Assembly (NCBI GenBank): GCA_030268105.1
Contig: BSDZ01000078.1
Span: forward strand, 3,461,001 to 3,525,000
Length of the DNA: 64,000 bases
Source of the DNA: Volvox africanus
Lineage: Eukaryota > Chlorophyta > Chlorophyceae > Chlamydomonadales > Volvocaceae
Direction of reading: 5' to 3'
Shown here: piece by piece, positions 1 through 12,308 of the stretch
Position numbering within the stretch: the stretch's first letter is position 1
Layout of the letters: every line of letters starts with the position of its first letter
The notes under the pieces: model-generated
What the model was told of the DNA's origin: nothing
Databases searched by the model: none
Seen by the model: the letters and a program-made list of their open reading frames with translations, nothing else
Translations under genes and position numbers: made by a program

Positions 1-382
1 CAGAAAATGCCGCAACCGAGGGTGCTGTTTCCGCAAGGTCCCGGGCAGTCGTAACAGTTGTTCGTGATGGTACGGTCCGTGTTCGTCCAGCGGTCCGGAT
101 ACTTGATGAGGCTGCTGCTCCTGCTGCCTCTCGACTGCGTGTTGATGCATCTGCGTGGTCACATCCATCGCCGGGTCCCCTCGCGGTGTAATTATCATGG
201 ATGCTCCACCTGCAGCTCCGTTTTCCGCGTTAACCAGTCTGGAAGATGCTGACGAAACCGACCTCGCCATGCTTACTGCCCGTGCTGAGGAGCTGGTGGT
301 TGCGTACAGTTCCCTGCCTGTCAGCGAAGGGAGCGCCTGTTGCCACTCCACAGAGCCGTTTTGCACTAAGAGCGCGGCATGA
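1..382 (+). CDS. 3' end of an unrecognised gene (partial, two exons)
   Basis: The first bases are open in frame 3 and encode an Ala/Arg/Val-rich stretch. A GTGTTG donor after position 138 (phase 1) joins the CTGCAG acceptor before 216. The second exon (216-382) carries on with a sequence rich in Glu, Asp and Ala and stops at 380-382. Phase and composition agree across this 77-nt intron, but no family resemblance guides the join. The 5' part lies outside the window. No domain is recognised. The gene converges on the coiled-coil gene that ends at 720. Both the existence of the exons and the splice are inferences from open frame and composition. Confidence 0.4.
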
Positions 383-719
383 GGACGGAAAGTCAAGGAA
401 TAAGAACTAGTAAGTACTGTAGGAGGACGATTTCGATGTGCAGGTTATGGCTTAGGCTAGGCGGTAAGAAGTCACAGGAATGCACATGGTGCGCTAACAT
501 AGAAGGGCATATGTGCAAGCGTGGAATGGAGTCGAAGGTCGTCGGCTGGGGCATAGGGGCAGCCATATGGCTTGCGTGGCGCCAGAACCAGCGGCCGGGC
601 AAACATGGAAACCGCGCCAAGCTCACGAGCGCACCGGGAAGTCGCAACCCCAGCCAGTGAGCCACGTCCAGCCCCTGCCTAGAATCCCAACCGACCCGAA
701 CATCGCCTGGAGGGCCCCA
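383..719. other. Spacer between convergent genes
   Basis: This holds the presumed 3' UTRs of the partial plus-strand gene and of the minus-strand gene ending at 720. Nothing else is recognised in it, and no TGTAA polyadenylation signal was found on either strand. Confidence 0.5.
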
Positions 720-2725
720 TCACTCACATACGCTGGCCCGTTGCCGCTCCTCCTCAGCCAGGCTGTCTAGCAATGCCTGATCTATCAGCTCCTGTCCAAT
801 GTCCGATATGAGCGGCACCTCCGCCTCCGCTTCTGGGCCCACTACCGCCACAGTCGTTTCAGCAGTGCGCCCGACACTGTCGCCCGCTGCATCGTCCCCA
901 GGGCCGCAACCGGATGGCATTGTCGCAACACGGCTATCAGCACCGTCGTTGCTGGGGATGACGGCATCGCCGGCGGTTGCGCAATCGCCACCATCGTCGC
1001 CAACCCCTGCGACGGCGGATTGACCACTGGCATTGTGTTCACCATCTTCGTACTGTTCCTCATCCTCGCCTTCGTTGTCCGCAAAGTCGTACTCCTCAGG
1101 AATTTCGACACCGTCTCCGTCCTGGAAATAATGTTCGTCCGCCTCTTCACCTTCATCGAAGTTGAATCCTGCGGCATAAAGGATGGTGACCTGCTTATGT
1201 TCGGGAAGTAACGCAATATCAGAACTGCAGTGGGCCACAAAGCTGGGGCGTGGCGCAAAGTCTCCAGGCCCAGGCTAATCAGCTGTGAAATCCACGGTAA
1301 GGCTAGGGATGAGGACGAGCGCCGTCCCAAGTCCCTAGCAGATATAGACCGACAGTGAACACAGAACATCTGCGAATACCCACACATATGTACAGGCGAA
1401 AATTAGCAGCCGCATATTGCAGCCCGGCTCTGTCCCGCCCCGGTGGTTGCTGACCTGGAGATTCTGCCCCTGGAGAGGCGAGCCCCAGCCGGGTGCGCCG
1501 CAGCTTGTTGCGCGTGCGGAAGGCCGCCATCTCGTCCCCAAGGATCAGGTGCGGCTCGCTGAGACGCGCCTCCAGGATCTCCTGCTCCGCAACCTGCATG
1601 GTAAGCGGTTTCAGCGCATCTAACATGGAAGAACGCAGCGGGCCTAGCTACGTAATTAGGACCCACTTCGCCCCGTCCCCCCTAAATGTCGTCCCCCGAA
1701 GCCACAGCCGGACGAACCAGCTGTGCTTCCGTACATCGCCCCAAAGCCCGACGGATAACAGGTGGAGGCCCGAAGCCGATGGCCAAGGTCGGTCGGCGCG
1801 AGGCCACGTCTGCCCACTTTAAAGGGCCTTCACATTTCGCGAATCCTCGTCAACCTACCACTTCCCGCTTTCCAACGCGTTACAACATGCTGGGTACAAG
1901 GAAATATCCCACGGACAGAAGCACCATTAAACGCCCGATTGGACCTACTTGCGCCTGCTTGCGTTCCCTCCTCGCCAACAGCTCCTGCCGCAACGCCTCG
2001 AGCTCCGCCTCACGGGCCCGCACCGCCGGGTCGCGCTCGCGCCGTTGCTGCCGCACCTGCGTGACGGCAAAACGAAAACAACATTCGACTCGCTCACGAT
2101 GCGATTCGCTATGCGATTTTTACATCACAATCAGAATTAGCAGCAGTTATGTCCTGCAGTGGACACGCAGAATACGCCAAACACATCCCCATCTCCCTCA
2201 ACCGCAGGCAACGCCGCTCCGGTGCTACCAGCCTGTTGGGGCGATAGGATATCCAGACCACTGCAACTGACAGGTTAGCTGTCTCCTCGATTGCCCCATT
2301 CACGGCAGTCCACTCCCTCTATCCCCTCCCGGTTGACCCACCTGCTCCCGGGTGATACGTTGTTCAAACTCTCGCGCGCGAAACCGCATCTCCACCTGCT
2401 GCTGCCGCCGCGCTTCGTAGCGCGCTCCACTGTCCCACTGCAGCACGTTCTTGACGCGCGCCCCACCGCCACTCGCCCCCGAGCAGCCAGCCCCAGCCCC
2501 CGTCGCTACAGCACCTCCGTATGCGCGCGGGCTATTGACCCGTCCACCTGCGCCACCGCCGCCTACGCCTCCAGTTGAGAACGGTCGCAACCCGGCCCCG
2601 GCAGCAAGGTCGTCGACGGCAGCGGCGGCGGCGTTCGCCCCAGGGCGTCTCTTGCCGCCACCGCTGGCGCGCTCGAGCTTCTTTACTGCTGAGCGGGCCT
2701 CGCTGGCCTTTACCTTGGGGGGCAT
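720..2725 (-). CDS. Charged coiled-coil protein with acidic C-terminal tail, unknown function
   Basis: Four exons, all phase-consistent: 2725-2342, 2056-1949, 1593-1455 and 1168-720, giving 359 aa. The start is the Met of MPPKVKASEARSAVKKLERA; an in-frame upstream Met at 2785 would add 20 residues. Residues 1-130 are basic and Gly/Ala-rich, then comes a highly charged helix-prone segment (ARRQQQVEMRFRAREFEQR and a following RREREL-like exon). Next is a short LSEPHLILGDEMAAFRTRNK segment. The last ~150 residues are strongly acidic and low-complexity (EEADEHYFQDGD, EGEDEEQYEDGE). A basic head, coiled coil and acidic tail can occur in nuclear, chaperone-like or ciliary proteins, but I do not recognise the family and assign no function. 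The kinase gene ends 235 bp upstream on the same strand. Confidence 0.65.
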
Positions 2726-2960
2726 CGCCGAAACGCGGTCTGCGGAGCAAAAATGGGCAGCAAGGGATGCCGGTTCAGGTGTCAAGGGGTCCCGACAATC
2801 TTCCTAGGCGGTCTAAAAGGCAGAAGGGGTGAGCAGTATGATTGACCACCCCAGCACGGCAGGGAAATCTGTTCTGCCTTGGCACAGTCAATGACATAAC
2901 CATTGTTAAGGCCTATACCAAGGAAGGTACCAAGTTGCCAAGGCTGTATTCAAAACCCCC

Positions 2961-5900
2961 CTAGGAGCTTGGTAATGTTGCGTGGGCGCCGGGCACGCCG
3001 GCCCTCGCACCTGCCGGCACTCTGGAAGTGACCTTTCGCGCACTGATGTCCATCAGGCGCTTAAGGTGACGACGGACGAAGGGGTGTGACAGAAGATCCT
3101 GCGAGCCAGGGTGTGGAGATTCCTATTTTGTAGGTTTAGGTTTAAAGGGGTGCAGGGTCGGGGGATCTACCCGAGGGCGAACAAACGGAATTCTTAGGCT
3201 GCGTACACACACCGGCAACAGACAAAGCTGTATGACGTGCGCTAGCCACAGGTATGCAATAAAGCAATTTGAATAGTTAGGCACGGTTGCAGTTCCTCAG
3301 TTGCCTTTCAGCCTTTCCAACCCCTGTACCTCCCCAACCCCTGTCCCTCCTCCCTTTTTCCCTCCTCCTTTTTCCCACCTCCCCTGTGCTTTCGTTCGCT
3401 TGCGACGCACCTGGGTGGTGGGGCGGTCGTCCGGATCCGCCCTCAGCATGCTGTTGACCAGCTGCTGGAAGGGGCGACTGAATTGGGGCGGCAGGGGATC
3501 GTACGCAACCCGCAGGATCTTGAACTGCGAGGCAGGGTTGGCGAGGTGGATAGGAGTTACCGAACCAGAGTGTGAGAGGGGGACCGGAAGTCCAATATTG
3601 CGGTGGATAGGGGCCTGAAGAGCGACGGGTGCGGGCTGCTTGGGATCGCTGATACACAAATCCGGTGTCCGAAGCATATGCGTGCGGATTATGATATGGG
3701 ACGCGGTCGCAAACATGGGCACGTGCGAATCCCGAACTATACCTTCAAGTTCGCAAAGGGCTATGATAAGGGAGGTAATACGGGAACCTCATAGTTTGGG
3801 AGTCGATTTCATCCTACCGCCCTGCATGTCCGCTAGAGTTAGTTGTAACGTCACGCCAGACGCCATACCATGAGCTGTGGCAGCCCAAGCGCCTCAAACG
3901 CCGTACGGCGTGCTGCCATCTCGTACAGCACGCACCCCAAGGACCAGATATCTGCAGCAGCGGAGAAAGGTGGGGATAAACAGTGGGGTTTCAGGGGCAT
4001 GGTTTCACCTGCGTGCCGGAAATCCCCCCGGCGAGCCCGGTGAAATAGGTTCTCAAGTGTACTTGCACGTTTCTTCCTGCCAGGGTGCCTTCATCCAATA
4101 AGGGCCCCTTGCCCCACGCATGACGTGCTCTCACTTGTACACCCGCACCATGCTCCAGCTATCTGTTCATGACAAGCTGCACCCTATCACCACACCGCTG
4201 ACTCGACCCCACGTTGCGAATAAATTTGTGCTCCCAACGGCACTACCACAGGTGCGGCTGTTCCCAGCACCGCGCCCCGCAGGCCGCCCAAGTCCCACCT
4301 GACGCGTATGTGTACGGCCGACTGGCGAGGCATTCCGGACTCATATAATACGGCGTACTGCACGGAACCAGACGCGGTGGCGGAAGACATGGGTGCAGTT
4401 ACGAATGAACGGGCAGCGACGGCAGGTGCAGTCACGAATGAACGGGCGACCGACTGTGCGTGGCGGCGGCACCAGTCGCCCACCGTGGGAGGAAGCGAGG
4501 CCATGGGACCATCGCAGCACACATTTGGTATTCCCGCCGCCTAGGCCCTTGTCCCAAACCCCAGCCTTCCAGCCACCCACCCCAGGCAGGTGATGGCCAG
4601 CTCGAATGTGCCCTCTAGCTGTTTAGCCACTCCCAGATCACCCAGCTTGATGACTCTCCGCTTGGAAGCTAAGAAGATGTTGTCCGGCTTCAGGTCTGAG
4701 AGTCGGATAGGGGTGACCACAGAGGGGATGACGTCCAGGGTGAAAACGGCCGCAGCAGCACAACAAGTTCGCTCAGATGCCGCCTGCTACGAGGACGAGG
4801 AACCTCCTTAGCTACGGGCAAAGCCCAACAGTTCCAGGTCCAGCGATTGTGTCCGCCTCTTTTCCCCAGGCTTTCAAACCCCAATTGTAACACCCCTAGA
4901 GCGGCATGCTCACCTCGGTGCATGATCTTGCGGCCATGCAGGTGATGCAGAGCCAGCAGCAGCTGCACAAACCAAAACATGACCACATCCTCAGGAAAGT
5001 ACGATGCACGCTGCAACGCCGCCGCAGCCAATGCGTCGGCCTCCAGCGCGCCGCCGTCGAGCGCTGCGCTCCCGCCAGCACCGCCGGCGCTAACAATCGT
5101 ACCGAAGGCTCCTGCTGCGTCGCCGCCGCCACCAGGGCCCCGGCCGGCCTCGCTAGCGGGAGGATTCTGCGGTGGATCCATAGCGCGAATACGCATAGCA
5201 ATTAGGGTGATGAATGCACATTAAGCAGCCTGGAGTAGAAAGAGAGCAGAGAATGCATAAGCCAACCCAAGCGTCAGACAGCTGGCAGTCGTTGCATGTA
5301 GAAACAATGTGGAAAAGCAACCCGCTATGATTGCTGCTACCTGATCACGGCACAGGTCCCAAGCGTCCCATGCTCCCACCTACAGGCTCAACCCTCAAGC
5401 CATCCCCGCCGACCTTAATGAGCTGCGCCAAAGTGCCCCCGCTGCAGTAGCCCATGACCAGGCACATGACGCCATCTCGTGGATCCCGGTACCAACCACG
5501 AAACTCCACCAGGTTGGGATGGGAGCCGGCGCGGTTGAGGACCGCCACCTCGTTCTCGGCCTGAGCGTGGTGGAAGAGGCAATGGGTTGGAAGTGGGTTC
5601 AACAGTGAAATGATGCAAAGCTACGACCATACATATCGGACCTTACAGAGCTGCCGACTCACTGGTCGACGTAAATGCATGTTCCCAGCTGCAAGAGCTC
5701 TGGACCAGCTGAATGAAGGCCCAGTGGCCATGAAGCTACCGCCAGACGCAAACACCCACACATCGTCTACGTTTTTGTCCCTCCAAAGGGCCCGCCCCGA
5801 GTCCTCACCTCCGACTGTGCGGTTCGACCCCCCGGTCTGCGAGCAGAAGCGGCGCAACAGCGTTGGGTGGCAAATGCAATGAGCCAAATCAAAATCCAGT

Positions 5901-8561
5901 GCCATGTCATGTGCGTATGCTGTGCTGTTGTTACGACGAACATGGAATCGAGCGGAGTGCACTTCATATTCGCTACTAAGGGTGCATGCGTCCTTGCAAA
6001 CTCCAGCAACCCCAGGTTGCAGCAAGCATGGGCGACACCCCCAATGGGCACGTCGCGCCCAATCACTGAAATGAGCCACTGCTGAAATACCTTCCCATCA
6101 AGGTCCTCCGTTGATACCCGACTCGTGGTCTTCACATGCTTTTCCTTCGTGACAACAAGGCCATCTCTGTTCTGCTCCGCGACGACACAAAGCCCCCCTC
6201 GCGCCCTAGCTCTGACTTCAGAAGGTTTGGGAGTCGGGCATGAAGGTGGCCTCGCAGCCTCGCTCACCTGCGATCGAGTCGCTTCACGACTACCTTAGCT
6301 CCTGTGTCTACCTGCCTCGCCAGATACACAGTGGCAAAGGATCCGGATCCAAGAATCCGCCCCAGCTGGAACGACTCTGCGTCTAGCTCCCGTGGTACAC
6401 CGCGCCGCGCCTTCTGTTTGAGAATAATCCTTGTGAAGGCGGGTGTCTCTGGAATAGACCCCGATAACAGCGCGGCCGCGACTGCGGGCATCACTGAAGA
6501 CGCCAGGCCGCCGCTGAACGTGGCGTCGTTGGAGGTATTGACAGCCCCTTGGGTGTCCACGCCTTGCGGCGCGATCTTCTGTGTCATCTGTCCGGATCCA
6601 ACTTCTGATGCACCCATGGATCCAGACGCAGAACCGGTCTCTTCCGGGATGACACTGAGGTCCGGTGCAACGCGCCTCAACAACAAGCCCCCAGCAACGC
6701 CAAGCCCGGCAGGTCGGCCATTATCAGTCGAGCCCCAGGCTCCCGCCGCCGTCCCAACCGCTGCAGCTGCTCCACTTCTGCCTACAGTCCCAGCACTCGC
6801 CGCCGGTCCTTCAGCGCCTGCAGGTGCTTGTGCACGGGCTGCCTTCGTCGCCGAAAAGCCCCGCTTCCCAGCCTTTCCAACTTTGCCACCACCGCTGCCT
6901 CCTGCGGCCGCCGCAGCCCCCCTGTTAGAGCCTTTCCTTCCCACTAACGCCTTTGCAGCGGTGCTGCCGCCACTGCCCTTTATTGCACCACATGCACCAC
7001 CACTTGCCCCGACAGCAGACGACTTTTTCTTGACCCTAGCTCCGGGGCGTGCGGTCTCTTCGACAGGATGATGCTCTGTAGCTCCGGGGGCGGCGATGTT
7101 GACACGAGGCCGGCGGTGCAGACCGGCGGGGCTGGGAGCTTCATCATGGGGAATTGGGCTGCTCGATCCCATTCCATCCACGGACGCTGCCCGACGCACC
7201 TGATGTAGGAGATCTCGAGGCTGGCTAGTCGGCGCGGTCCGCAAGGACGTGGGCCGCCGCCGCACAGGCACCACTGCCCCATCCGCTGCCGTCACCGTGT
7301 CTGCAACAGCACTGCCAGCACCGGCAGCTGCTGCAGCAGCCCGGGCTGCGGCCGCGGACGATGCCCGTGCTTCGGGTGGTAGTGCAGGTTTGCGTGGGGG
7401 CGGGGGCTGTGGCGATGACGCCCAACCCGTCACGTGGCGCGATTCCATCACTCCGACGCCACTGCCCCCTACGCCACCCGCTCCCGCGCCTGTTCCATTG
7501 CTATCCTCCGTCGCAGTTTTTCCTGGTGCCTCCTGGTTTGCAGATGTCGCCCGCACAGGAGCTTCTTGAGAGACAGACGTGCGCACCGACGTGCCCACTG
7601 CACAGAGCGTTAAGGGCTCCTGCTGCTGGTGGCTGTAATTGCAAGGTCCAAATGAAACTTGCTGCTGAATCGAAACCTGTGGTGGCGCCTCAGCTTGACC
7701 CGAAGCACCTATTGCAGCTGTAGGACTGGGCCAGGCTGTGGAGGCGTTGACTGCGGCGGCTGGTGGCCCACGGAACGTCCCTGCTGACATGGCGGCAGCG
7801 GGGCTCATGACTTGGTAGCCTTGGGCACCCAATAGCGACGTCAGCGAGGATGCCCTCAGGTGGGGCGGCCGACCTGTCGTCCGACCGACGACAACCCTGC
7901 CGCCAGCCACCATGGCGTTAAAGCCGCCACCGACCCCCACACTGCCTGTCGGGTTCTGTGGTGCAGCTGCACTTGCGGCGGAGGCGGGGCCACAGCTTGA
8001 TCCGCTGCTACTGCAGCCACGACCAGCTCCGCTGCAATTGTTGGGATCCTGCGGCAGCACGCGAATTGTCGGGACGCCCTCAAGCCTTTCCTCAACCGGC
8101 GCAGAAACCGCCACAGCCGCAGCCGTGTGCACCGGCGCCGCACAGCCGTTAGCCTCACTATATCCTGTATCACCACCTTCCTGGAACCGAGTACGGTGCC
8201 ATTCTGGCGCCGAGCAAGGCCTGTCCCGAGCAAGGCCTGGCGCCGAACAAGGCCCTGAGCCATGGGTTCCTGAAGCCATTATTGCAGGGTCCGCAGTGGC
8301 TACCCCGGTACCCCTTGCGCCACTTGAGGCCTCCGCCGTCGCAGCCGCCGCAGCCGCCGCTGCTGCTGCTGCTGTTTCCGCTGTCTTTTCCGCCATTTCT
8401 TCTTCACGCCAAGGCCCCCGCTGCTGAAATGTTGTCCCCTTTGCGCAAAAACAGGCCACCGCAATTTGCGGCTGTAGCTCTGTCCAGTCAAGTATAAACG
8501 TAGTCCCCGTGTGGCCTAAACTGCGCTGATGATGCCTCTGCTGAACGCGGCACGGCCGCAA
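2961..8561 (-). CDS. NIMA-related (NEK-like) serine/threonine protein kinase with long N-terminal extension
   Basis: Nine exons in consistent phase: 8561-6268, 5836-5809 (28 nt), 5560-5414, 5166-4914, 4695-4581, 4357-4299, 3951-3869, 3524-3411 and 3098-2961, giving 1076 aa. Residues 1 to about 727 are Ala/Gly/Ser/Pro-rich and look disordered. The kinase domain then shows a glycine loop GSGSFATVY (738-746), catalytic Lys760, a helix-C Glu in AENEVAVL, HRDLKPDN (Asp908), DLG in place of DFG (927-929), TPYYMSPE and DIWSLGCVLYEMA. It ends with DPDDRPTT and LLSHPFVRRHL. DLG with TPYYMSPE and the overall order fit NEK kinases, which in algae act in the cell cycle and in flagella. A Gly/Ala-rich insert of about 45 residues lies between the hinge and helix E. 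All active-site residues are present, so activity is expected. The start codon is the least certain part, because the extension has no recognisable landmark. Confidence 0.85.
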
Positions 8562-10534
8562 CCTCCGCTAGGCAATCTGCGGCCCCAAGCACGTTGTCGC
8601 CAGTGCCATGAGGTGGAGTTTCTCAGTGGGCGCAACAGCGGCGGCGGGTCCACTGCGCCGCCCTTCGGCCCGAACTCAGAAGCGGTGAAGCGAGCAGCTC
8701 GGTTTTGGAGCGCAGACAGCTCAGTGACCCCCGTCATCGCCTGGTGCGAGCCCGATTTCGATCCCTTCATGGAAAACAGCATATTGAATGAAATAGAGAA
8801 ATCCGGACATGAAAAGCGTAAGGTGTAAAGCGGGGCAATAATTCCTTTCTGACGGCAGCAGCTCAGGTACACCGTTTGTGAAAATCAGCTCATGGGAGAG
8901 CTTGGCATAGGGTTTCGCCCAGCGAATATTGCAGGTATGGGAACACATGGCCGTGTGGACAATACAGTGGGGGTGCAGAGGAGGACACTATGGTGGTTAA
9001 GTTCTTGAGTCGCCGAAGGGTGTGTGGACTAGGAAGAAGGTTGCGAGGCTGCCAGACTGCAGGTTGAGGCTCGATGACCCGACATCGCATATGACCCGGT
9101 CTATCAGCACAATGTTCATCGCACGACATAAATCACTGTCTTATGAAATGGCATAGACCAGCAGAGGGCCGAGCATTGGTGTAAGATGCACTCGGACGCA
9201 GATGTCATTATGAATTCTTGGGACGTTGACCCAATGTCACCTTAATCCTCGACCGTGAGGCCTAGAGCGCGCTCAGTCATCTTACCACGCCACAGACGTG
9301 GAGCGCATGTACCCCTCCAGGCCAGCAACTTCCGAAAAGGGAGCGAATGAACTAGTGCAATAATTACAATTTATTATACTAGCTGATTTCAAGCCGTGTA
9401 GCTCAAACGACTCCTTTTCTACTTGTCATGACGGGCAACGCAAAGTTTACCACGTTGGTCAAATTAAAGGACGTTCCTTTCCTTATGTGTCAAGGTAAAG
9501 ATCTACCAAAATGGCGCACACGAAGAACCGGGAGGTCTATATTGCCGTACGAGAAGCAGTAGTCCTCGCTCGCCAGTTAAATACGGACAAGCCTGCCCAG
9601 AATTCGATGTTTTCCTGTTATAAAAGTCGTAAGCATTTATCAGCTTTCCGTTGCTCTCCATAAGTTGCAACTGGGTAGGTAGGAACACTTTTCCGTTCTT
9701 TGGGTGTATTGAAATCACCCTGTTCACAATATGCACATATTTTTATATTAAATGCACCTACCTCGAGGGTGCGACATGTCTCTGTGCACTTGGGGACCAT
9801 AGCGAAAATCGAACACAGAGAACACACTTGTAGCTAGAGGCCAAACATCATAAATATATGTGCACATTTATTTAATAAAATATTACGGTCACACAGCGCA
9901 GCATTGCTTCCGGAAGGACAAAGGAAGGCGGCCCGGCACGCGGCTAGCTGCCGTGTGTAGGAGGTAGGGCATTCGGCGCTTTTCCATAGAGAGCTACGAG
10001 CAGGCCCGTTTGGGCAATGGAGGTGAGAGCTGCATGACACCAAAGCCCGCAAGTAAGGAAACGACATGGGCTGGCAACTGCTGAACTAACCTATAGCAAG
10101 CCGTAGAAGCTACCCAGGGCCCTTACTTCGACGAGGGTTTGTCCGCAATCACACCACATCACTCGGGAAAATGAAAAATCGTCTCATTTAGCAGTGTTAG
10201 CGCCAATTTAAGTTGGCTGTGCCAGGGTAAAGAGCGACTGACGCTGACCAAGGAAGGGCACCGACAGCACCCTGTGCGAGAAGTCCACCGAGCAAACTCC
10301 TTCCACCGCTTCTCCGGGTTACTGGTAGACCCTGACATGCCTGTATATAATTCCCATGGACGACAAGTCCATCATATCTAATGTGGTATCATGCTCCAGG
10401 GAAGCCAAGGGCCGTACAACATGGAAGCTGCGTGGGGCAGGCAAGTATAGATAATTTTCATCTCGGGGCGGTGAGGAACCTAGGCCATACATCCTCCAAC
10501 AGGACTCCTGGCTACACCATCGAGGTCGTGTCGA
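8562..10534. other. Spacer upstream of the kinase gene
   Basis: No gene is supported here. The stretch 8562-8830 is GC-rich and probably contains kinase 5' UTR or a further 5' exon. From about 9340 to 9920 the DNA is AT-rich with many stops in all frames. No repeat or RNA gene is recognised. Confidence 0.45.
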
Positions 10535-12308
10535 TCACAATTCTGATGACTTGGTCCTGGGAGGGGGCTTTGCCTCCCCCGCTGCCGCCTCGACGCGATG
10601 CGCCCCCGCGGTTTCCACAAAAACCTTGTACAGTGGCTCGTTGAAAAGCACGAAGCGGACATCTTTGACGCTGCCGTCCTCACCAGCCGCATCCAGGGCC
10701 TCGTCAACAGCCGTCAGCGCGACCTGCGTCACAAATCAACCATCATTTTCACCCACGGATTCCAATAGCTTTGCCGATACGGCAATCCCAGCCGCCGCCA
10801 TGAAAGATGCTTCAGACAGAAGGTAATCTATTGTCGATGTCGATGTGCTTTCGCGCGCGCGCCATCCGAGTGACTATTAGTGCACATTTTCTCAAAGACT
10901 ATATACATCACTGCACAAAGACAAATAATTCGTAATCGAATTTTCATTTTGACGCGAAATGCCTAGGGGCCCTGACGAGTTAAAACTGATCAGCGGGGCC
11001 CCGCAAGTCAGACTAGACGGAAACTGGATTTGGCATCACGTTATCACTTCCTCGTCGCCTACGTCACGAGTGCATGGTTCAGTCACTATGGTGACTGCAC
11101 GACGGTATAGATACCAAGTAGGTACACATACCAAGTTTGTAATCGGTAGTGCCGATTTTTACTACCGCTGCAATCCACATCGACGCTTCTTCGTCTTGGC
11201 AAACCGGAATGCCGCCCGAAGTCTCCAGACAGGAACACCCGGCATTGCCCTTCAGTCCTCGCCCCGCCTTCCGGGTCCCCTTTCCTAGCCCTGTCCCATG
11301 TACGGGGCGTTTCCGTGCAACACTGAACTCGACCCACCTCCGCCGCCTCGTCGAATGGATATCCGAACACGCCGGTGCTGATGCCTGGGAAGGATACGCT
11401 CTGAAGTTTGTGCTCTAACGCCAGCTTCAGGGAGCTGCGATAAGCGCTGGCAAGCAGCGGTGCCGAGTATTTGGGTCCCTCGTAGATCGGGCCCACGGTG
11501 TGGATGACGTGGCGAGCTTTAAGCTTAAAACCCCTGTAGGACCCACGGGATGGAACGTGTGGGAAGGCAGAGAAAACGTTCCTAGAAACACCATCAAGAT
11601 CAATCAGCCTGAAAACACAGTATTCGGTACGGCGTAGACAAGAGCACAAGACGTTGGGAAGTGTGGGCAAGCGCGACACCCGGAGGTCCAGAACGTGGTT
11701 ACTAGGGATCGGACTGAATTAAAAGAGGCACACACACACGAGTATAAAAAAACGCAGCGAGCCTCTTAATCGAACACTCACGGGGTGATCCTGGCCTCCC
11801 CGGTGGGACATCTCACGTCCCGACTAACTTCTGGCACTGCGGCACATGCCCGAACGAGCTCGCTACCGGCCGCCCGATGGATGGCGCCGTCCACCCCTCC
11901 GCCACCCAGCATACGCTCGTTGGCTGAGGCCATGGTGTGTCGCGGGCCACAATTGAGTGATTAAACCATTGACGATGCCAAATTTGGCGCCGTATGACGA
12001 GCGCCGGGTAGGATTCCAAGGGGATCGGATGAACGTTGGCAAAACAATATGTTTCAGTTTGGGTTTATAGCTTCACATGTGAGGCCATCTGTGGGAACAG
12101 GCGTTAGCCGCATTGACAGCGTCCCGGAACAATTCGAGACCCTACAGGACCCTACCTTTGCCCCTAGCCCTCGTCGCCTCAATACCTCACCCGCGTTCAC
12201 GATAGCATCAACATCCTCGGTCGTAATATCACCCTGCTTAATGACAAGCCGAGCACCGTGGCGTAACGGAAAAATCCGCTCAAATGTGTTCTTATCAGCT
12301 GGAACCAT
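10535..12308 (-). CDS. Macrodomain protein (MacroD-type ADP-ribose / O-acetyl-ADP-ribose hydrolase)
   Basis: Four exons join in phase: 12308-12191, 11923-11782, 11533-11338 and 10723-10535, giving 214 aa, about the size of a single macrodomain. After a short N-terminus come [19 protein letters not shown] and then [18 protein letters not shown] (about residues 42-59), the nucleotide-binding signature of MacroD/YmdB-type hydrolases; it spans the first intron. Further landmarks are [25 protein letters not shown] and a C-terminal [14 protein letters not shown] strand. Family members remove ADP-ribose from acidic residues or deacetylate O-acetyl-ADP-ribose. The Asn, Gly-rich loop and Asp of the active-site motif are all present. 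No targeting peptide is visible in the model. A good acceptor (CTTGCAG) lies about 40 bp upstream of the chosen Met, so an additional 5' exon with a leader is possible. Confidence 0.9.

Noticed and set aside
6304..7071. 255-aa plus-strand frame opposite the kinase first exon
   Set aside because: Its Pro/Ala/Leu-rich sequence is the antisense of the Ala/Gly/Ser-rich kinase head, with no motif and no splice context of its own.
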